Part shown: piece after piece, positions 1 to 9,142 of the stretch | Layout: each line of letters starts with the position of its first letter | Position numbering within the stretch: position 1 is the first letter of the stretch | From: JBHIKY01 sp042139015 | Lineage (GTDB): Bacteria; Bacillota; Bacilli; Bacillales; Marinococcaceae | Direction of reading: 5' to 3' | Assembly (NCBI RefSeq): GCF_042139015.1 | Contig: NZ_JBHIKY010000004.1 | Span: 1-64,000, forward strand | DNA length: 64,000 bases | Position numbers and translations under genes: made by a program | The notes under the pieces: generated by a model | Database searches by the model: none | What the model saw: the letters and a program-made list of their open reading frames with translations, nothing else | What the model was told of the DNA's origin: nothing

Positions 1-36
1 AAAGTAACAAGACACCCCAAAACATCTGAAATTTTA

Positions 37-78
37 GGACCCTTTTATTCCAATAGAGGAATAAAAGGGTCCTTTTTT
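37..78 (+). terminator. Strong intrinsic terminator
   Basis: Perfect 15-bp stem (37-51 with 58-72), 6-nt loop, then six T. It would end a plus-strand gene that lies before the window. Confidence 0.85.
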
Positions 79-126
79 GAACTTCCGTTTTTGTTGGAGA
101 TAAAATGCAGGTTTTTCAGCAGCCTC

Positions 127-220
127 GCTGCTCTTCCCACAGGAGTCTCGGACTTGTCCCCTGCTATCTTCTATTTAGGATACTACTTTTTCTATAAAAA
201 GGGGCTTTTGCTACAGCCCC
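127..220. repeat. Dispersed repeat A, partial copy
   Basis: These 94 bases are identical to 44525-44618, inside the MITE-like element described there. The copy lacks the left half and left inverted end of that element. It ends at the ACAGCCCC block and abuts the 3' end of the CAP lipoprotein gene. Confidence 0.8.
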
Positions 221-230
221 GTTATCTTCT

Positions 231-869
231 TTATTTTTTTATAAACATCTGCGTCCAATACCGTCCATTTTCTTCAAATCCCGCGCCAATATGGGTAACT
301 TCATTATTTAAAATGTTTTCCCGGTGCCCTTCACTGTTCATCCAGCCTTCCACTGCCTGCTGAGCAGAACGTTGCCCCATGGCGATATTTTCTGAAGCGA
401 CCGTATATTCAATTCCAAATTCATCCATCATTTCAAATGGAGTCCCATACGTTGGAGATTCATGGGCAAAATAATTATTTTCCGCCATATCCGCCGATTT
501 TGCCTCTGCTACTTTATTTAAGTCATTGTCCATCCGCAACGGCGGCAGGCCATGTTCTTCTCTTGCCTCATTTGTTAATGTTACTATTTCTCCAATGACT
601 CCATTTCCACCAGCCGCCTCTTTGTTTTCAGCTCCCGGTTTTTCCACATCTGATTCAGCACCAGCATCCTCGCCGCTATCATTTTCAGGCCATTGATCCC
701 ACTCTTCCTGAAATAAATCTTCATCAAATTCTTCATCTATTTCATAGCGCACGGGACCAGGCTGATTTTCTCGTGCTTCATCGCTTTCTTTCTGAAGTCC
801 GCAGCCAGCAAGCGTTACTGTCAGTATTCCAAAACATAGAATGAAATAACGCCAATTATTATTAATCAT
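231..869 (-). CDS. CAP/SCP-domain lipoprotein (YkwD-like)
   Basis: 212 residues. A short hydrophobic signal ends in a lipobox (LAGC, Cys23), so the protein should be lipid-anchored outside the membrane. Residues about 28-85 are a very acidic low-complexity linker. Residues about 93-212 are a CAP (cysteine-rich secretory/SCP) domain with recognisable family segments: TNEAREEHGLPPL, YFAHESPTYG, SENIAMG and NSEGHRENIL. The start has an AAGGAGAG ribosome site. Bacillus relatives such as YkwD are secreted and sometimes linked to spores, but the biochemical role of bacterial CAP proteins is poorly known. Family call secure; function open. Confidence 0.88.
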   Translation of the reverse strand: MINNNWRYFILCFGILTVTLAGCGLQKESDEARENQPGPVRYEIDEEFDEDLFQEEWDQWPENDSGEDAGAESDVEKPGAENKEAAGGNGVIGEIVTLTNEAREEHGLPPLRMDNDLNKVAEAKSADMAENNYFAHESPTYGTPFEMMDEFGIEYTVASENIAMGQRSAQQAVEGWMNSEGHRENILNNEVTHIGAGFEENGRYWTQMFIKK

Positions 870-934
870 TTGCTCTCCTTCTTTCCCAATGGTAGATATA
901 CTACATTATGGGGCAGATAGGCAGATTTTATGCG

Positions 935-2320
935 TTATGCTTGCTGCATAGTACGGTACATTTCACGGTATGCCTTTGATTCCTGTTCCATTCCTTTTTC
1001 ATAATAAGCTTTTGAAAGCCATAATACTGGCTTCGGATCAGAGGATTTCAGTTCCATTTCCCAGCTGAAACATTCTATAGCTAGATCAAACTGCTTGAAT
1101 GCGTAGTATAATTCGCCAAGCTGCAGCTGCTTTTCCGGATCATTTGCAAGACCTTCCATCTTCATCACTTGTGCAAAAATAGGTGAATTCGGTGAAGCTT
1201 TCTGGATTGGAGCCATCCAATCAAAAATATATTTAAAATCATAATGCTGTAGCATCGAAATAATGCATTTTTTTAAGAGGTCCTCTGCGTGTTCAGGATG
1301 AGCATCAAATAATTGAATAATAACTTTGTTTGCGTGAGAAAGAATGTGTTTGTCTTTGTCAAATTGGGAATGTTTGAGACTGACAGCGATCTTTTCAAGC
1401 TGCTCAGCAGTCAGAGAAGTGCGTGCGGAAGTCATCAACGAGACTGCTTTTTCCGGATGATCCCCGTTTAAATAGGAATGAATTAAGTCCTCCTGCAGGG
1501 CAGAGAACTGCGGTGATTGTTTGTATAGATTTTCAAATATTTTCAAGCGCTGTGTATCAGAAAAATAAACTGGAAGACGCTCGGTTATTTCTCTATATAC
1601 TTTCATAGAAGGGCGGCGCTTCATTTCAGTGATTAACAATGCCATCAGCTCTACTATACGGTTTTCTTTTGAATAGATCTGCTGCAGAGCAGAGGCATTA
1701 TCTCCATCTGACCTTTTTTTAAACATCATTCGTTCTGCGTACAATGGATCGTCTGTAAGAAGGAGTGACGGCTGTTGCGTGTAAAGTTCACTGAACCTAT
1801 CGAAGGAAGCATCAGCCATTAATTGTTTCAGCCAGCTATGTTTTGGAACGTACTGCTTCAACAGTTGAATCATTCGGTAACTACCGAAAAGCTGTCCGTT
1901 GCGGCGGTATTGAAAGTATATTGATTGGATTTCCTTAAAGATGTGTTTTTTAGTTAGGAAGGCATCAAAGAAAGTAAAGATATAAGCTGCCTCGTAGGAA
2001 GAATAGCGGCTGGGTAGCTTTTCCATGAAAGAAGGGAGGCTTTTAACCATATACACAGGCGAAGAGGAAAGAAGATTTTCCATTAAAGGATGATTACCTG
2101 AAAAACGCATTCCTTTTTTAAATGCTTTTTCCAAAAAGGAGCGGCGATTAACACTTGCCGCCTTTATTGCGATAAGAAAATCATTTTTATAAAAAATTAA
2201 ATAGTAGGACTGACGATTATCTGCTGAGGCTTCCACAATCGTGCTTTGCATGTAAATGGCCATTCGTTCAGCTTTAACCGTTATATTTTTTTTGCGATCG
2301 GACACAACACATGTATTCAT
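935..2320 (-). CDS. TPR-like helical repeat protein of unknown function
   Basis: 461 residues from the ATG at 2320, chosen over an upstream ATG at 2374 because TAGGAGGGA lies just before it. No signal peptide or membrane segment is obvious. The C-terminal third has TPR-like helices (LGELYYAFKQFDLAIECF, then PVLWLSKAYYEKG). The N-terminal 90 residues (about SYYLIFYKNDFLIAIKAA) look like a separate mixed alpha/beta part. The protein resembles in plan the B. subtilis TPR protein YvcD, which I cannot verify here. It is monocistronic, with a terminator belonging to the ThuA cluster just upstream. Probable protein-protein interaction scaffold; no catalytic motif seen. Confidence 0.6.
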   Translation of the reverse strand: MNTCVVSDRKKNITVKAERMAIYMQSTIVEASADNRQSYYLIFYKNDFLIAIKAASVNRRSFLEKAFKKGMRFSGNHPLMENLLSSSPVYMVKSLPSFMEKLPSRYSSYEAAYIFTFFDAFLTKKHIFKEIQSIYFQYRRNGQLFGSYRMIQLLKQYVPKHSWLKQLMADASFDRFSELYTQQPSLLLTDDPLYAERMMFKKRSDGDNASALQQIYSKENRIVELMALLITEMKRRPSMKVYREITERLPVYFSDTQRLKIFENLYKQSPQFSALQEDLIHSYLNGDHPEKAVSLMTSARTSLTAEQLEKIAVSLKHSQFDKDKHILSHANKVIIQLFDAHPEHAEDLLKKCIISMLQHYDFKYIFDWMAPIQKASPNSPIFAQVMKMEGLANDPEKQLQLGELYYAFKQFDLAIECFSWEMELKSSDPKPVLWLSKAYYEKGMEQESKAYREMYRTMQQA

Positions 2321-2389
2321 GCCGTTCCCTCCTATCTTATAATTAACCGTATCACACATTACAGAGAAAAGCATTATTCACCACAAGGA

Positions 2390-2426
2390 AAAAAATTCCT
2401 CATTCCGGCAATACAGAATGAGGAAT
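2390..2426 (-). terminator. Intrinsic terminator of the TRAP/ThuA cluster
   Basis: An 11-bp inverted repeat (2395-2405 with 2416-2426), followed on the minus strand by a T run, lies directly after the ThuA-like gene. Confidence 0.8.
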
Positions 2427-2431
2427 CGCTG

Positions 2432-3154
2432 CTAATCATTTGAAATTTGTTCTAGTGGACTGGCATTTCCGTAAATAGGTCTTGGTCTATTTGCAGGCGC
2501 AGCCCATTTCACTCCATTTTGAATAACACGTTGTACCTCTTTGTTGTAATACGTTGGGTACGTTTCATGGCCGGGACGGAAGTAAAAGATTTTACCGTTC
2601 CCGCGATAAAAGGTGCAGCCGCTGCGGAAGACTTCCCCGCCTTCAAACCAGCTTGTAAATATAAGTTCGTCAGGAGCGGGGATATCGAAATGTTCTCCAT
2701 ACATTTCTTCCCGTTCCAGCTCGATATACTCTCCAATACCTTCTGTAATTGGATGTGCGGGGTTGACTACCCACATCCGTTCTTTTTCATCAGCTTCCCG
2801 CCATTTTAAGTCACACGTGGTTCCCATTAATTTTTTGAATATCTTTGAAAAGTGAGCGGAATGCAGTACAATAAGTCCCATTCCATCAAGAACTCGTTCA
2901 TGGACTTTATCAACAATTTCATCGTTCACTTCATCATGTGCTTTATGACCCCACCATACGAGTACATCAGTATTTTGTAGAACCTCGTCAGTCAAACCGT
3001 GATTTTCTTCATCAAGAGTAGCAGTGCGAACCTCACTGCCATTCTCCTTTATAAAGGAAGCAACAACATTATGTATACCCTCAGGATACATTTCCCGTAC
3101 TTCCTGATCTTCGATTTCGTGGCGGTATTCATTCCAAACTGTAACATTTATCAT
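2432..3154 (-). CDS. ThuA-like domain protein
   Basis: 240 residues, matching the ThuA-like glutamine-amidotransferase fold over its whole length. Visible blocks are VTVWNEYRHE, DVLVWWGHKAHD, GLIVLHSAHFSKIFKKLMG and FYFRPGHETYPTYYN. ThuA proteins were named from Rhizobium trehalose utilisation genes and often accompany sugar catabolism; the reaction is uncertain, with oxidation of sugars or dehydration steps proposed. It is the last gene of the LacI-TRAP cluster, about 100 bp after dctM-like, same strand, and is followed by a terminator. This suggests it acts on the compound imported by the TRAP system. Start ATG has AGGAGG about 10 bases upstream. Confidence 0.8.
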   Translation of the reverse strand: MINVTVWNEYRHEIEDQEVREMYPEGIHNVVASFIKENGSEVRTATLDEENHGLTDEVLQNTDVLVWWGHKAHDEVNDEIVDKVHERVLDGMGLIVLHSAHFSKIFKKLMGTTCDLKWREADEKERMWVVNPAHPITEGIGEYIELEREEMYGEHFDIPAPDELIFTSWFEGGEVFRSGCTFYRGNGKIFYFRPGHETYPTYYNKEVQRVIQNGVKWAAPANRPRPIYGNASPLEQISND

Positions 3155-3255
3155 CGACAGTAGCCTCCTATGAAATTATCATTTAACACTATAATATCAT
3201 TTCTGCAAACGATTTCATATTCTTTTTTGATAAAAAATACCATTCTTCCATTCTT

Positions 3256-4533
3256 TTATTCAAGAAGTCCTGGAATGAACATAACAATGTCGCTCCAAAA
3301 CGTAATAATGAGCAGAACTGCTATCATTGCTCCATAGAAAGGCATCAATGTTTTTAATACTTTTTCCATTGGAATGTCCCCAATAGCAGAGCCAACGAAT
3401 AAAGCTGCTCCGACAGGCGGCGTAATCAATCCTATAGATAGGTTGAGTATCAGCATTATGCCAAAATGTATCGGATCCATTCCAAGCTCTGATACGACAG
3501 GCAGAAAGATTGGTGTAGCGATTAAAATCAACGGAGCCATGTCCATTACTGTTCCCAGAAGCAATAATATCAGATTAATTAGAAGCAGAGTGATAATCTC
3601 ATTGGAGGAAAAAGAGAGCAGCGAGTCAGAAACCGCGCCAGGGACCTCCAAATAAGCTAACAGCCACCCAAATCCGGATGAAGCTGAAATTAAAAACAAT
3701 ACCATAGAAAGAGTCTTAAATGTGCGATGCAGAACATATCTAAAATTACTTAACGGTACATCCCGGTACACAAAAAATGTAATGATAAAGGCATAAACTG
3801 TTCCAATAGCAGCTGACTCTGTGGCAGTGAAAAATCCCGATACAATCCCTCCAATAATTATCACAGCAGTCAACAGACCTAATATACCTTCCCGTAATAC
3901 TTTTGGGATCTCTTCTTTTTTCATTGGTTCACTTTTAGGATAATTTCTTTTTACAGCTATGACATAAGCGATAACCATCAGTACAAAAGCTAGGAGGAGT
4001 CCTGGTAGTACTCCGCCCATAAACAGGCCGCTGATGGAGACGCCTCCTGCTGCAGTGGAATAAATAATCATATTGTGACTCGGCGGCAGAATAACACCCT
4101 GTGCGGCACTGGAGACGGTCACACTGACTGAGTAAGCCTGATCATAACCTTTTTTTCTCATCATCGGAATTAACACCGAACCAACAGAAGAGACATCAGC
4201 CACAGAGGAACCAGAGATCCCCCCGAAAAATGTGCTGGCAGCGATATTAACCAGTGCAAGACCGCCCCGGATTTTACCAATTAATAAATTTGATAAATTA
4301 ATAAGCCTTCTGGAAATACCTCCTTCATTCATAATTTCCCCTGCCAAAATAAAAAATGGAATGGCGAGGAGAGAAAAGGAGTTCATCCCGGCTACCATTC
4401 TCTGTAACACTGCCGGCAATGGTATACCGATTGATAACGCTGTCAATAAAGATGAAATAACAAGTGTAAGCGCAACGGGCACTCTTAATATAAGCAGCAA
4501 AAGAAAGCTTCCGAATAAAATTGCAATTTCCAT
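3256..4533 (-). CDS. TRAP transporter large permease (DctM family)
   Basis: 425 residues, almost entirely hydrophobic helices, the normal length and composition of DctM subunits. Family segments include IPFFILAGEIMNEGGISRRL, FGGISGSSVADVSSVGSVLIP, the ILPPSHNMIIYS segment, and a C-terminal LITPPVGAALFVGSAI. It forms the ion-coupled translocation channel of a tripartite ATP-independent periplasmic transporter. It starts 3 bp after the small permease gene ends, with GAGGAGAG upstream, so the two are co-translated. The substrate is not readable from sequence; the LacI regulator and ThuA neighbour point to a sugar or sugar acid. Confidence 0.93.
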   Translation of the reverse strand: MEIAILFGSFLLLLILRVPVALTLVISSLLTALSIGIPLPAVLQRMVAGMNSFSLLAIPFFILAGEIMNEGGISRRLINLSNLLIGKIRGGLALVNIAASTFFGGISGSSVADVSSVGSVLIPMMRKKGYDQAYSVSVTVSSAAQGVILPPSHNMIIYSTAAGGVSISGLFMGGVLPGLLLAFVLMVIAYVIAVKRNYPKSEPMKKEEIPKVLREGILGLLTAVIIIGGIVSGFFTATESAAIGTVYAFIITFFVYRDVPLSNFRYVLHRTFKTLSMVLFLISASSGFGWLLAYLEVPGAVSDSLLSFSSNEIITLLLINLILLLLGTVMDMAPLILIATPIFLPVVSELGMDPIHFGIMLILNLSIGLITPPVGAALFVGSAIGDIPMEKVLKTLMPFYGAMIAVLLIITFWSDIVMFIPGLLE

Positions 4534-4536
4534 GTC

Positions 4537-5043
4537 TTACTCTCCTCTCGTCTCTTCTAAGGTGTCATCTCCTGAGGAATCATCATCATTTATAAAGTTC
4601 ATCAGCCCAAAAAAGATCATCAGCAGTCCGGTAATTGGGAGTACCAAATAGACAAAGCCTGAAGGGATGTTTAACCCCGGCTGATTAGTCCCCATGCTGT
4701 CTAAGGCAAAAACTGTACCGTAATAAGCGATAACGGCTCCGACTAAAACAACCAGAATGGCGTCACCTCTTCTGCAAAGCCTTTTAATTCGTTCAGGAAA
4801 ATAACTATAAAACACTTCTACGCTGATATGTGTTCTTTCTCTAAATCCGTAGGCGATACCGAAAAAGCTGACCCAAATAAATAAAAATACGGTCAATGGC
4901 TCCAGCCATGTAATAGAAATTTCAAACGCTGTTCTTAAGATAACTTGAAAGGTGATTGCAACTACCATCACCGTTAACAAAGAAACAGAGATAATTTCTA
5001 TCGTTTTATTGATCTTGTCTCTTATCCGGTTAATCCCTTTCAT
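4537..5043 (-). CDS. TRAP transporter small permease (DctQ family)
   Basis: 168 residues with four predicted membrane helices (about 15-38, 46-66, 88-107 and 125-147). It contains the DctQ-type block WLEPLTVFLFIWVSFFGIAYG followed by RERTHISVEVFYSYFP. The C-terminus is short and strongly acidic. In TRAP systems this subunit bridges the binding protein and the large permease. It lies between dctP-like and dctM-like genes with 12-bp and 3-bp gaps. AGGAGGA precedes the ATG and overlaps the end of the upstream gene. Confidence 0.92.
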   Translation of the reverse strand: MKGINRIRDKINKTIEIISVSLLTVMVVAITFQVILRTAFEISITWLEPLTVFLFIWVSFFGIAYGFRERTHISVEVFYSYFPERIKRLCRRGDAILVVLVGAVIAYYGTVFALDSMGTNQPGLNIPSGFVYLVLPITGLLMIFFGLMNFINDDDSSGDDTLEETRGE

Positions 5044-5055
5044 AATAATCTCCTC

Positions 5056-6072
5056 CTATTGAGCTTCATCGATTCGGTCTATCCAATCCTCGTATTTTGG
5101 ACCGTATTTTTCATAAAGAGGCTGGACTGCCTCTCTCCAACTTGAATAATCATTAATTTCTATAACTTCATTTCCATTCTCTTCAAGCGCTGCCGCTGCT
5201 TCTTCTTCCAGCTCAGCCCAGGCCTCCCGCTGAATTTCAATGGAGTCCTGAGCTGCGCTCCATACAATTTCCTGGTCCTCTTCACTCAGCTCATTCCAAA
5301 AATCATCAGACATAATAAGTACTTCAGGTACTGTAGAGTGGGCATTCAACGTATAGTAGTCTGCAACTTCGTAATGGTTGGTCGTATAAAAGCTCGGAAG
5401 ATTATTCTCTGCACCATCTACGACACCTGTTTCCAATCCGGAATAAACTTCTGAAAATGACATCGTGCTGGGGGAACCTCCAAGAGTATCAATTAAGTCA
5501 ATCATCATATTCGATGGCTGCACCCGGATCTTCAAATCCTTCATATCTTCCGGCTCTTCGATCGGCCGTTCTGTATTATAAAGATGTCTGCTTCCAGAAT
5601 CATAAAAGGCGAGCCCCTGCATACCTGCATCCTCTAAAGAATTCAACAGATCGGTTCCTATATCTGATAAAAGTACATCCCACATTGCCTCTTCATTTTC
5701 AAACAGGTAAGGCATCGACAGTACTCCGATATCCTCTGAGAAATCTACAAGCGGGCTTGCGTTTGTTCTAGTCATTTCAATAGAACCAATCTGAACCTGT
5801 TCCAGGGCACTTCGTTCGTCTCCCAGCTGGCCGCCTGAAAAAACGTCTACTTGAATTCTGCCATCTGAACGTTCTTCCACCATTTCTGCAAATGCTTTGT
5901 CTCCAATCGTAGTCGGATAATCATCGGGCTGATTTTCTGCCAGTACTATTTCGTAAGTATTTTTTTCTGAAGCACCCGCTGAATCTGTATTTTCTGGTGT
6001 TTTCTGCGCGCATCCCGCTATCATCACGACGACTAAAGAAGCAATAAACGCAGTCCACATAAACTTTTTCAT
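5056..6072 (-). CDS. TRAP substrate-binding lipoprotein (DctP family)
   Basis: 338 residues from the ATG at 6072. I rejected the longer frame reaching 6246 because GGGAGGA sits just before 6072 and a clean lipoprotein signal follows (IAGC, Cys21). The mature part carries DctP-family features: LAENQPDDYPTTIGDKAFAE, SGGQLGDERSALEQVQIGSI, KIRVQPSNMMIDLIDTLGGS and SEVYSGLETGVVDGAENN. Arg in the KIRVQ segment is the family residue that usually pairs with a carboxylate in the ligand, which hints at a sugar acid or similar organic acid. First gene of the transporter operon, 94 bp after the LacI regulator. Confidence 0.92.
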   Translation of the reverse strand: MKKFMWTAFIASLVVVMIAGCAQKTPENTDSAGASEKNTYEIVLAENQPDDYPTTIGDKAFAEMVEERSDGRIQVDVFSGGQLGDERSALEQVQIGSIEMTRTNASPLVDFSEDIGVLSMPYLFENEEAMWDVLLSDIGTDLLNSLEDAGMQGLAFYDSGSRHLYNTERPIEEPEDMKDLKIRVQPSNMMIDLIDTLGGSPSTMSFSEVYSGLETGVVDGAENNLPSFYTTNHYEVADYYTLNAHSTVPEVLIMSDDFWNELSEEDQEIVWSAAQDSIEIQREAWAELEEEAAAALEENGNEVIEINDYSSWREAVQPLYEKYGPKYEDWIDRIDEAQ

Positions 6073-6146
6073 AATAGTTCCTCCCATCATGTATATCTTC
6101 ACTCTGTCTGCTTTACTTTCTTCATGGTTAAATAACGATTTATATA

Positions 6147-6154
6147 AAGCGCTT
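6147..6154. promoter_or_regulatory. Candidate LacI-family/CcpA half-operator core
   Basis: The palindromic core AAGCGCTT lies in the short gap between the LacI gene and dctP-like. It fits the centre of a CcpA cre site or a second regulator site. The flanks are only weakly symmetrical. Confidence 0.35.
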
Positions 6155-6166
6155 CCAAAATAAATA

Positions 6167-7186
6167 TCAGTGTATGTCGGAAACGGAAGAACGTACAGCA
6201 AATCTCGGTTCATAACGATAAATTTCCGGTTTTGTAGGGTGATCATTTATTTGTGCCAATAACAGCTCTGCAGCTTGTTTTCCCATTTCAAAGGCGGGCT
6301 GATTAATCGTAGTAAGCCCGGGGTTGTGCAGAACTGCAAATGAGACTTCGTCGATACCTATTATGCTGAGTTCCTCAGGAAGCCGCATCTCTTTTTCTTT
6401 GCAGAATTCAAGAAGCGCAATTAATGCGAGATCATTTGAAGCCAAGATGGCTGTGGGCTTAACCTTTCGTTTGAAAATTTTATTCAATTGCCCCCGCAAT
6501 AAGGGAAGATCTCCAGAAAAGATAAACTCCTCCCGGCAGTCCTTCCCGAATTCATCCATCGCCATCCTGAAACCATCTAAACGCTCGATCCGGGGTGTAA
6601 TTGGAGGCTCGAGCTTTGGCGTGACTATAGCAATATTGTCATGCCCTTTTTCTGAAAAATGCTCAACAGCCAGCTCTGCCGCTTTATAATTATCAAGCAA
6701 AATTGTTGAAACGCTTACTTCCGGCATAATACGGTCCATAAACACCACTGGAATCTGATAGTCAAGCAGCTGCTGATATACGCTAGTATTTTGCCGGGAA
6801 GGAAATATAATGAAACCATCCACTTGCTTAGACTGAAGCATCGTTAAATACTTTTTTTCTTTCACAGGATCGTCGTCTGCATTGCAGACAATAACGTGTA
6901 TATCTTTTTCATTACAGCTGTCTTCAATAGAGCGGATAACCTGAGTCGAAAAGCCGTGCAGAATGTTGGCCACGATAATACCGATTGTAGAAGTTTTTTT
7001 CTTCGTAAGACTCCTCGCAATAAAATTCGGTGCATAGCCAAGTTCTTCGATACTTTGCTGAATGTTATCCTTCGTTTTCTCACCCATATATTCAAATCTT
7101 TCATTTAAATATTGTGAGACGGTGCTTTTTGAGACATTTGCATGTTTTGCCACATCATTAATGGTGATTTTTTTGGTTTTTTTCAT
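6167..7186 (-). CDS. LacI-family transcriptional regulator of the TRAP/ThuA cluster
   Basis: 339 residues, normal family length. Residues about 6-26 form the LacI helix-turn-helix (ITINDVAKHANVSKSTVSQY). The hinge helix contains FIARSLTKKKTSTIGIIV. A periplasmic-binding-protein-like sensor domain follows, ending in SIIGIDEVSFAVLHNPGLTTI. It is transcribed first, ahead of dctP/dctQ/dctM/thuA-like on the same strand. A perfect operator palindrome overlaps its own promoter (7222-7239), so autoregulation and control of the cluster are likely. The effector is probably the transported compound or its metabolite. Confidence 0.93.
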   Translation of the reverse strand: MKKTKKITINDVAKHANVSKSTVSQYLNERFEYMGEKTKDNIQQSIEELGYAPNFIARSLTKKKTSTIGIIVANILHGFSTQVIRSIEDSCNEKDIHVIVCNADDDPVKEKKYLTMLQSKQVDGFIIFPSRQNTSVYQQLLDYQIPVVFMDRIMPEVSVSTILLDNYKAAELAVEHFSEKGHDNIAIVTPKLEPPITPRIERLDGFRMAMDEFGKDCREEFIFSGDLPLLRGQLNKIFKRKVKPTAILASNDLALIALLEFCKEKEMRLPEELSIIGIDEVSFAVLHNPGLTTINQPAFEMGKQAAELLLAQINDHPTKPEIYRYEPRFAVRSSVSDIH

Positions 7187-7220
7187 TTTTCATCTCCACG
7201 TAACTTTCAAAGTTTGACGT

Positions 7221-7249
7221 TAACTAAACCGGTTTAGTTTTTGGGTAAA
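7221..7249 (-). promoter_or_regulatory. LacI-family operator and overlapping promoter
   Basis: AACTAAACCGGTTTAGTT at 7222-7239 is a perfect 18-bp palindrome with the central CG expected for LacI-family operators. On the minus strand a -35-like TTTACC (7244-7249) and a -10-like TAGTTA (7221-7226) flank it with 17-bp spacing. A bound repressor would cover the promoter. The lacI-type start codon is 35 bp downstream. Confidence 0.85.
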
Positions 7250-8016
7250 AAGATAACCGCTTTACTGTCAGGAAAAGAGGTTTCTTCTACCTTTAATTGT
7301 TATTAATTGATTTCATCTCAAGCATGATCAGCAGTGAGGCGGATGTGACCGTTTTTAACCGGCCTGAAGTCGACCACTTTACGCTGCAGTCAAATGCCCG
7401 GTATATAATTCTGAAAAGCTTATCAAATTGTTTACTAGAAAATCAATATTTACATCCTAAATGTAAGCGTTATATTTTTCAAGTCTTTTTTTGTTTTTTT
7501 AATCTATCCTCAATTGTTTTGAAATATAAGTAATAGGCTGCTGAAATGTAAAATTACCGACAGAAATTTTGTATGATTACACTTCTACATGTATAGAAAT
7601 GAGCAGCCGCCGAGGAAGCTGATCGCTTACTTCGGGAAGCGGCTGCCTCCAGCTGCAGAAAGATTACTCCGCCCCTATTCCAACTCAGCGCAGCCACGCC
7701 CATCTCTCCGGACACTGTGCAGTTATTTGCTCTAACCAGACCGATTTTATAGTTTTGTCGGACATGGATTCCGTTAATGGTGAATCTGAGAGCTTAATTC
7801 ACATCATTTCAAGCAAATAGCGTACCTGATGTCCAGAAACCTTCATAAACCAGCTGATTTTGATAGATTAGCGGATTTCATCTCCACAGTCTGCACGCAT
7901 CTCCTCTATTATGCCTTTTCCACCGAGCTGATGATAGCACCTCCTTGTTTTCGAAAATCACCAATAGCGAGAAACGGGAGGAAGCGACTCAGGTTAAAAA
8001 CGCAAACGCTGTAATT
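7250..8016. other. Gene-free region with repeat B remnant
   Basis: No convincing gene on either strand. 7808-7834 reads, in reverse orientation, as the core of repeat family B (see 34731 and 61671). 7720-7835 as a whole shows scattered similarity to the same family. The rest looks like decayed sequence. Confidence 0.5.
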
Positions 8017-8940
8017 TTATTTTCCGACCGCCTGTGGGTGCTCTTCCGTAACAAGATCCAAATCTGCGGCAGCAGCATTCGCCGCTGCCTGTTCAGCGTT
8101 CTTGCATCCAGGAATGACAGAGGTGACCGCAGGGTGATTCAGGCACCATGCCAATGCCCATTGTGCCATCGGGACACCTTCCGGCACTTCGTTTTTATGG
8201 AGGTGTGCCACGGATTCTAGTTTTGTCCTGGTTTCCTCTTTATTATGCCGGTGCCGCACATCATTATCGGCAAATGACGCTCCAGGTTTATATTTACCGC
8301 TTAAGTAGCCGCTTGCTAGAGGAACTCTGGCTAATACCCCGAGATTTTGATGTCTGCAGGAAGGCAGAACTTCATCCTCAGGGGCACGGTCCAACCTGTT
8401 ATATACTACCTGAACCGCTTCCGATCCAATTCTGCCTGCATTTCCAACCTGATAAATATCATCATTTTTTGCGATTGATATACCGATATGCTTGATTTTC
8501 CCTGATTTCAACTGTTTATCCAGCATTGTCCAAAGCTCATCGTTATCAAATTCTTCTCCTACTCCTGAATGAAACTGGTACAGATCAATATAGTCAGTAC
8601 GAAGGGCTTTTAAAGACTCATCTAATTGATCAAGAACTTCCTCTGGCTGAAAATGACGCGTGCGCTCGTATAAATTATGAAATTTGTGTCCGAATTTAGT
8701 GGCAAGCACCCATTTATCCCGGTCTCTTTCTATTGCTTTACCGATAAATTCCTCCGAGAGGTGATCACCATAGCATTCAGCAGTGTCTATAAGATTTATA
8801 CCTGTTTCTCTTGCTTTCTCAAATATTGCATCCACTTCAGGCTGAGTATAATTATGTCCCCACTCTCCGCCGAATTGCCAGGTCCCAAGACCGATCACAG
8901 AAACATTCATGCCGGTTTTTCCCAGTGTCCGGTACTTCAT
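8017..8940 (-). CDS. Aldo/keto reductase
   Basis: 307 residues, typical for the NADPH-dependent aldo/keto reductase (AKR) barrel family. The catalytic tetrad can be placed at Asp52, Tyr57, Lys82 and His124 (NLIDTAECYG, ATKFGHKF, LYQFHSG). The C-terminal segment ALAWCLNHPAVTSVIPGCKN is the usual cofactor-binding strand, with VIPGCKN in place of the common IPGA/G form. It should reduce an aldehyde or ketone in the cytoplasm; the substrate is unknown. It is separated from the LacI cluster by about 830 bp of repeat-bearing sequence, so co-regulation is doubtful. It diverges from the exonuclease gene. Confidence 0.9.
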   Translation of the reverse strand: MKYRTLGKTGMNVSVIGLGTWQFGGEWGHNYTQPEVDAIFEKARETGINLIDTAECYGDHLSEEFIGKAIERDRDKWVLATKFGHKFHNLYERTRHFQPEEVLDQLDESLKALRTDYIDLYQFHSGVGEEFDNDELWTMLDKQLKSGKIKHIGISIAKNDDIYQVGNAGRIGSEAVQVVYNRLDRAPEDEVLPSCRHQNLGVLARVPLASGYLSGKYKPGASFADNDVRHRHNKEETRTKLESVAHLHKNEVPEGVPMAQWALAWCLNHPAVTSVIPGCKNAEQAAANAAAADLDLVTEEHPQAVGK

Positions 8941-9142
8941 CTATAACGCTCCTTTCCTTTCACATGCTATTTTGTCTGCGTTAATCTTACTAACAGTTTC
9001 GAATTGGTTATCATGAAATCCTTCTTTTCGGTAAAATTCTCTATTTGTTGTCAGAATCGATCATTTTTTTATTACCCATACTCACTAAATATGCTGTAAA
9101 ATATAAATAATATCCTCCAGCGGATAAGGGAGTGAGGACATC

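Noticed and set aside
4232..4651. 139-residue frame opposite the TRAP permeases
   Set aside because: Antisense shadow of conserved permease sequence.
7829..8014. 61-residue frame upstream of the aldo/keto reductase
   Set aside because: Lies in decayed repeat sequence, with no ribosome site or family resemblance.
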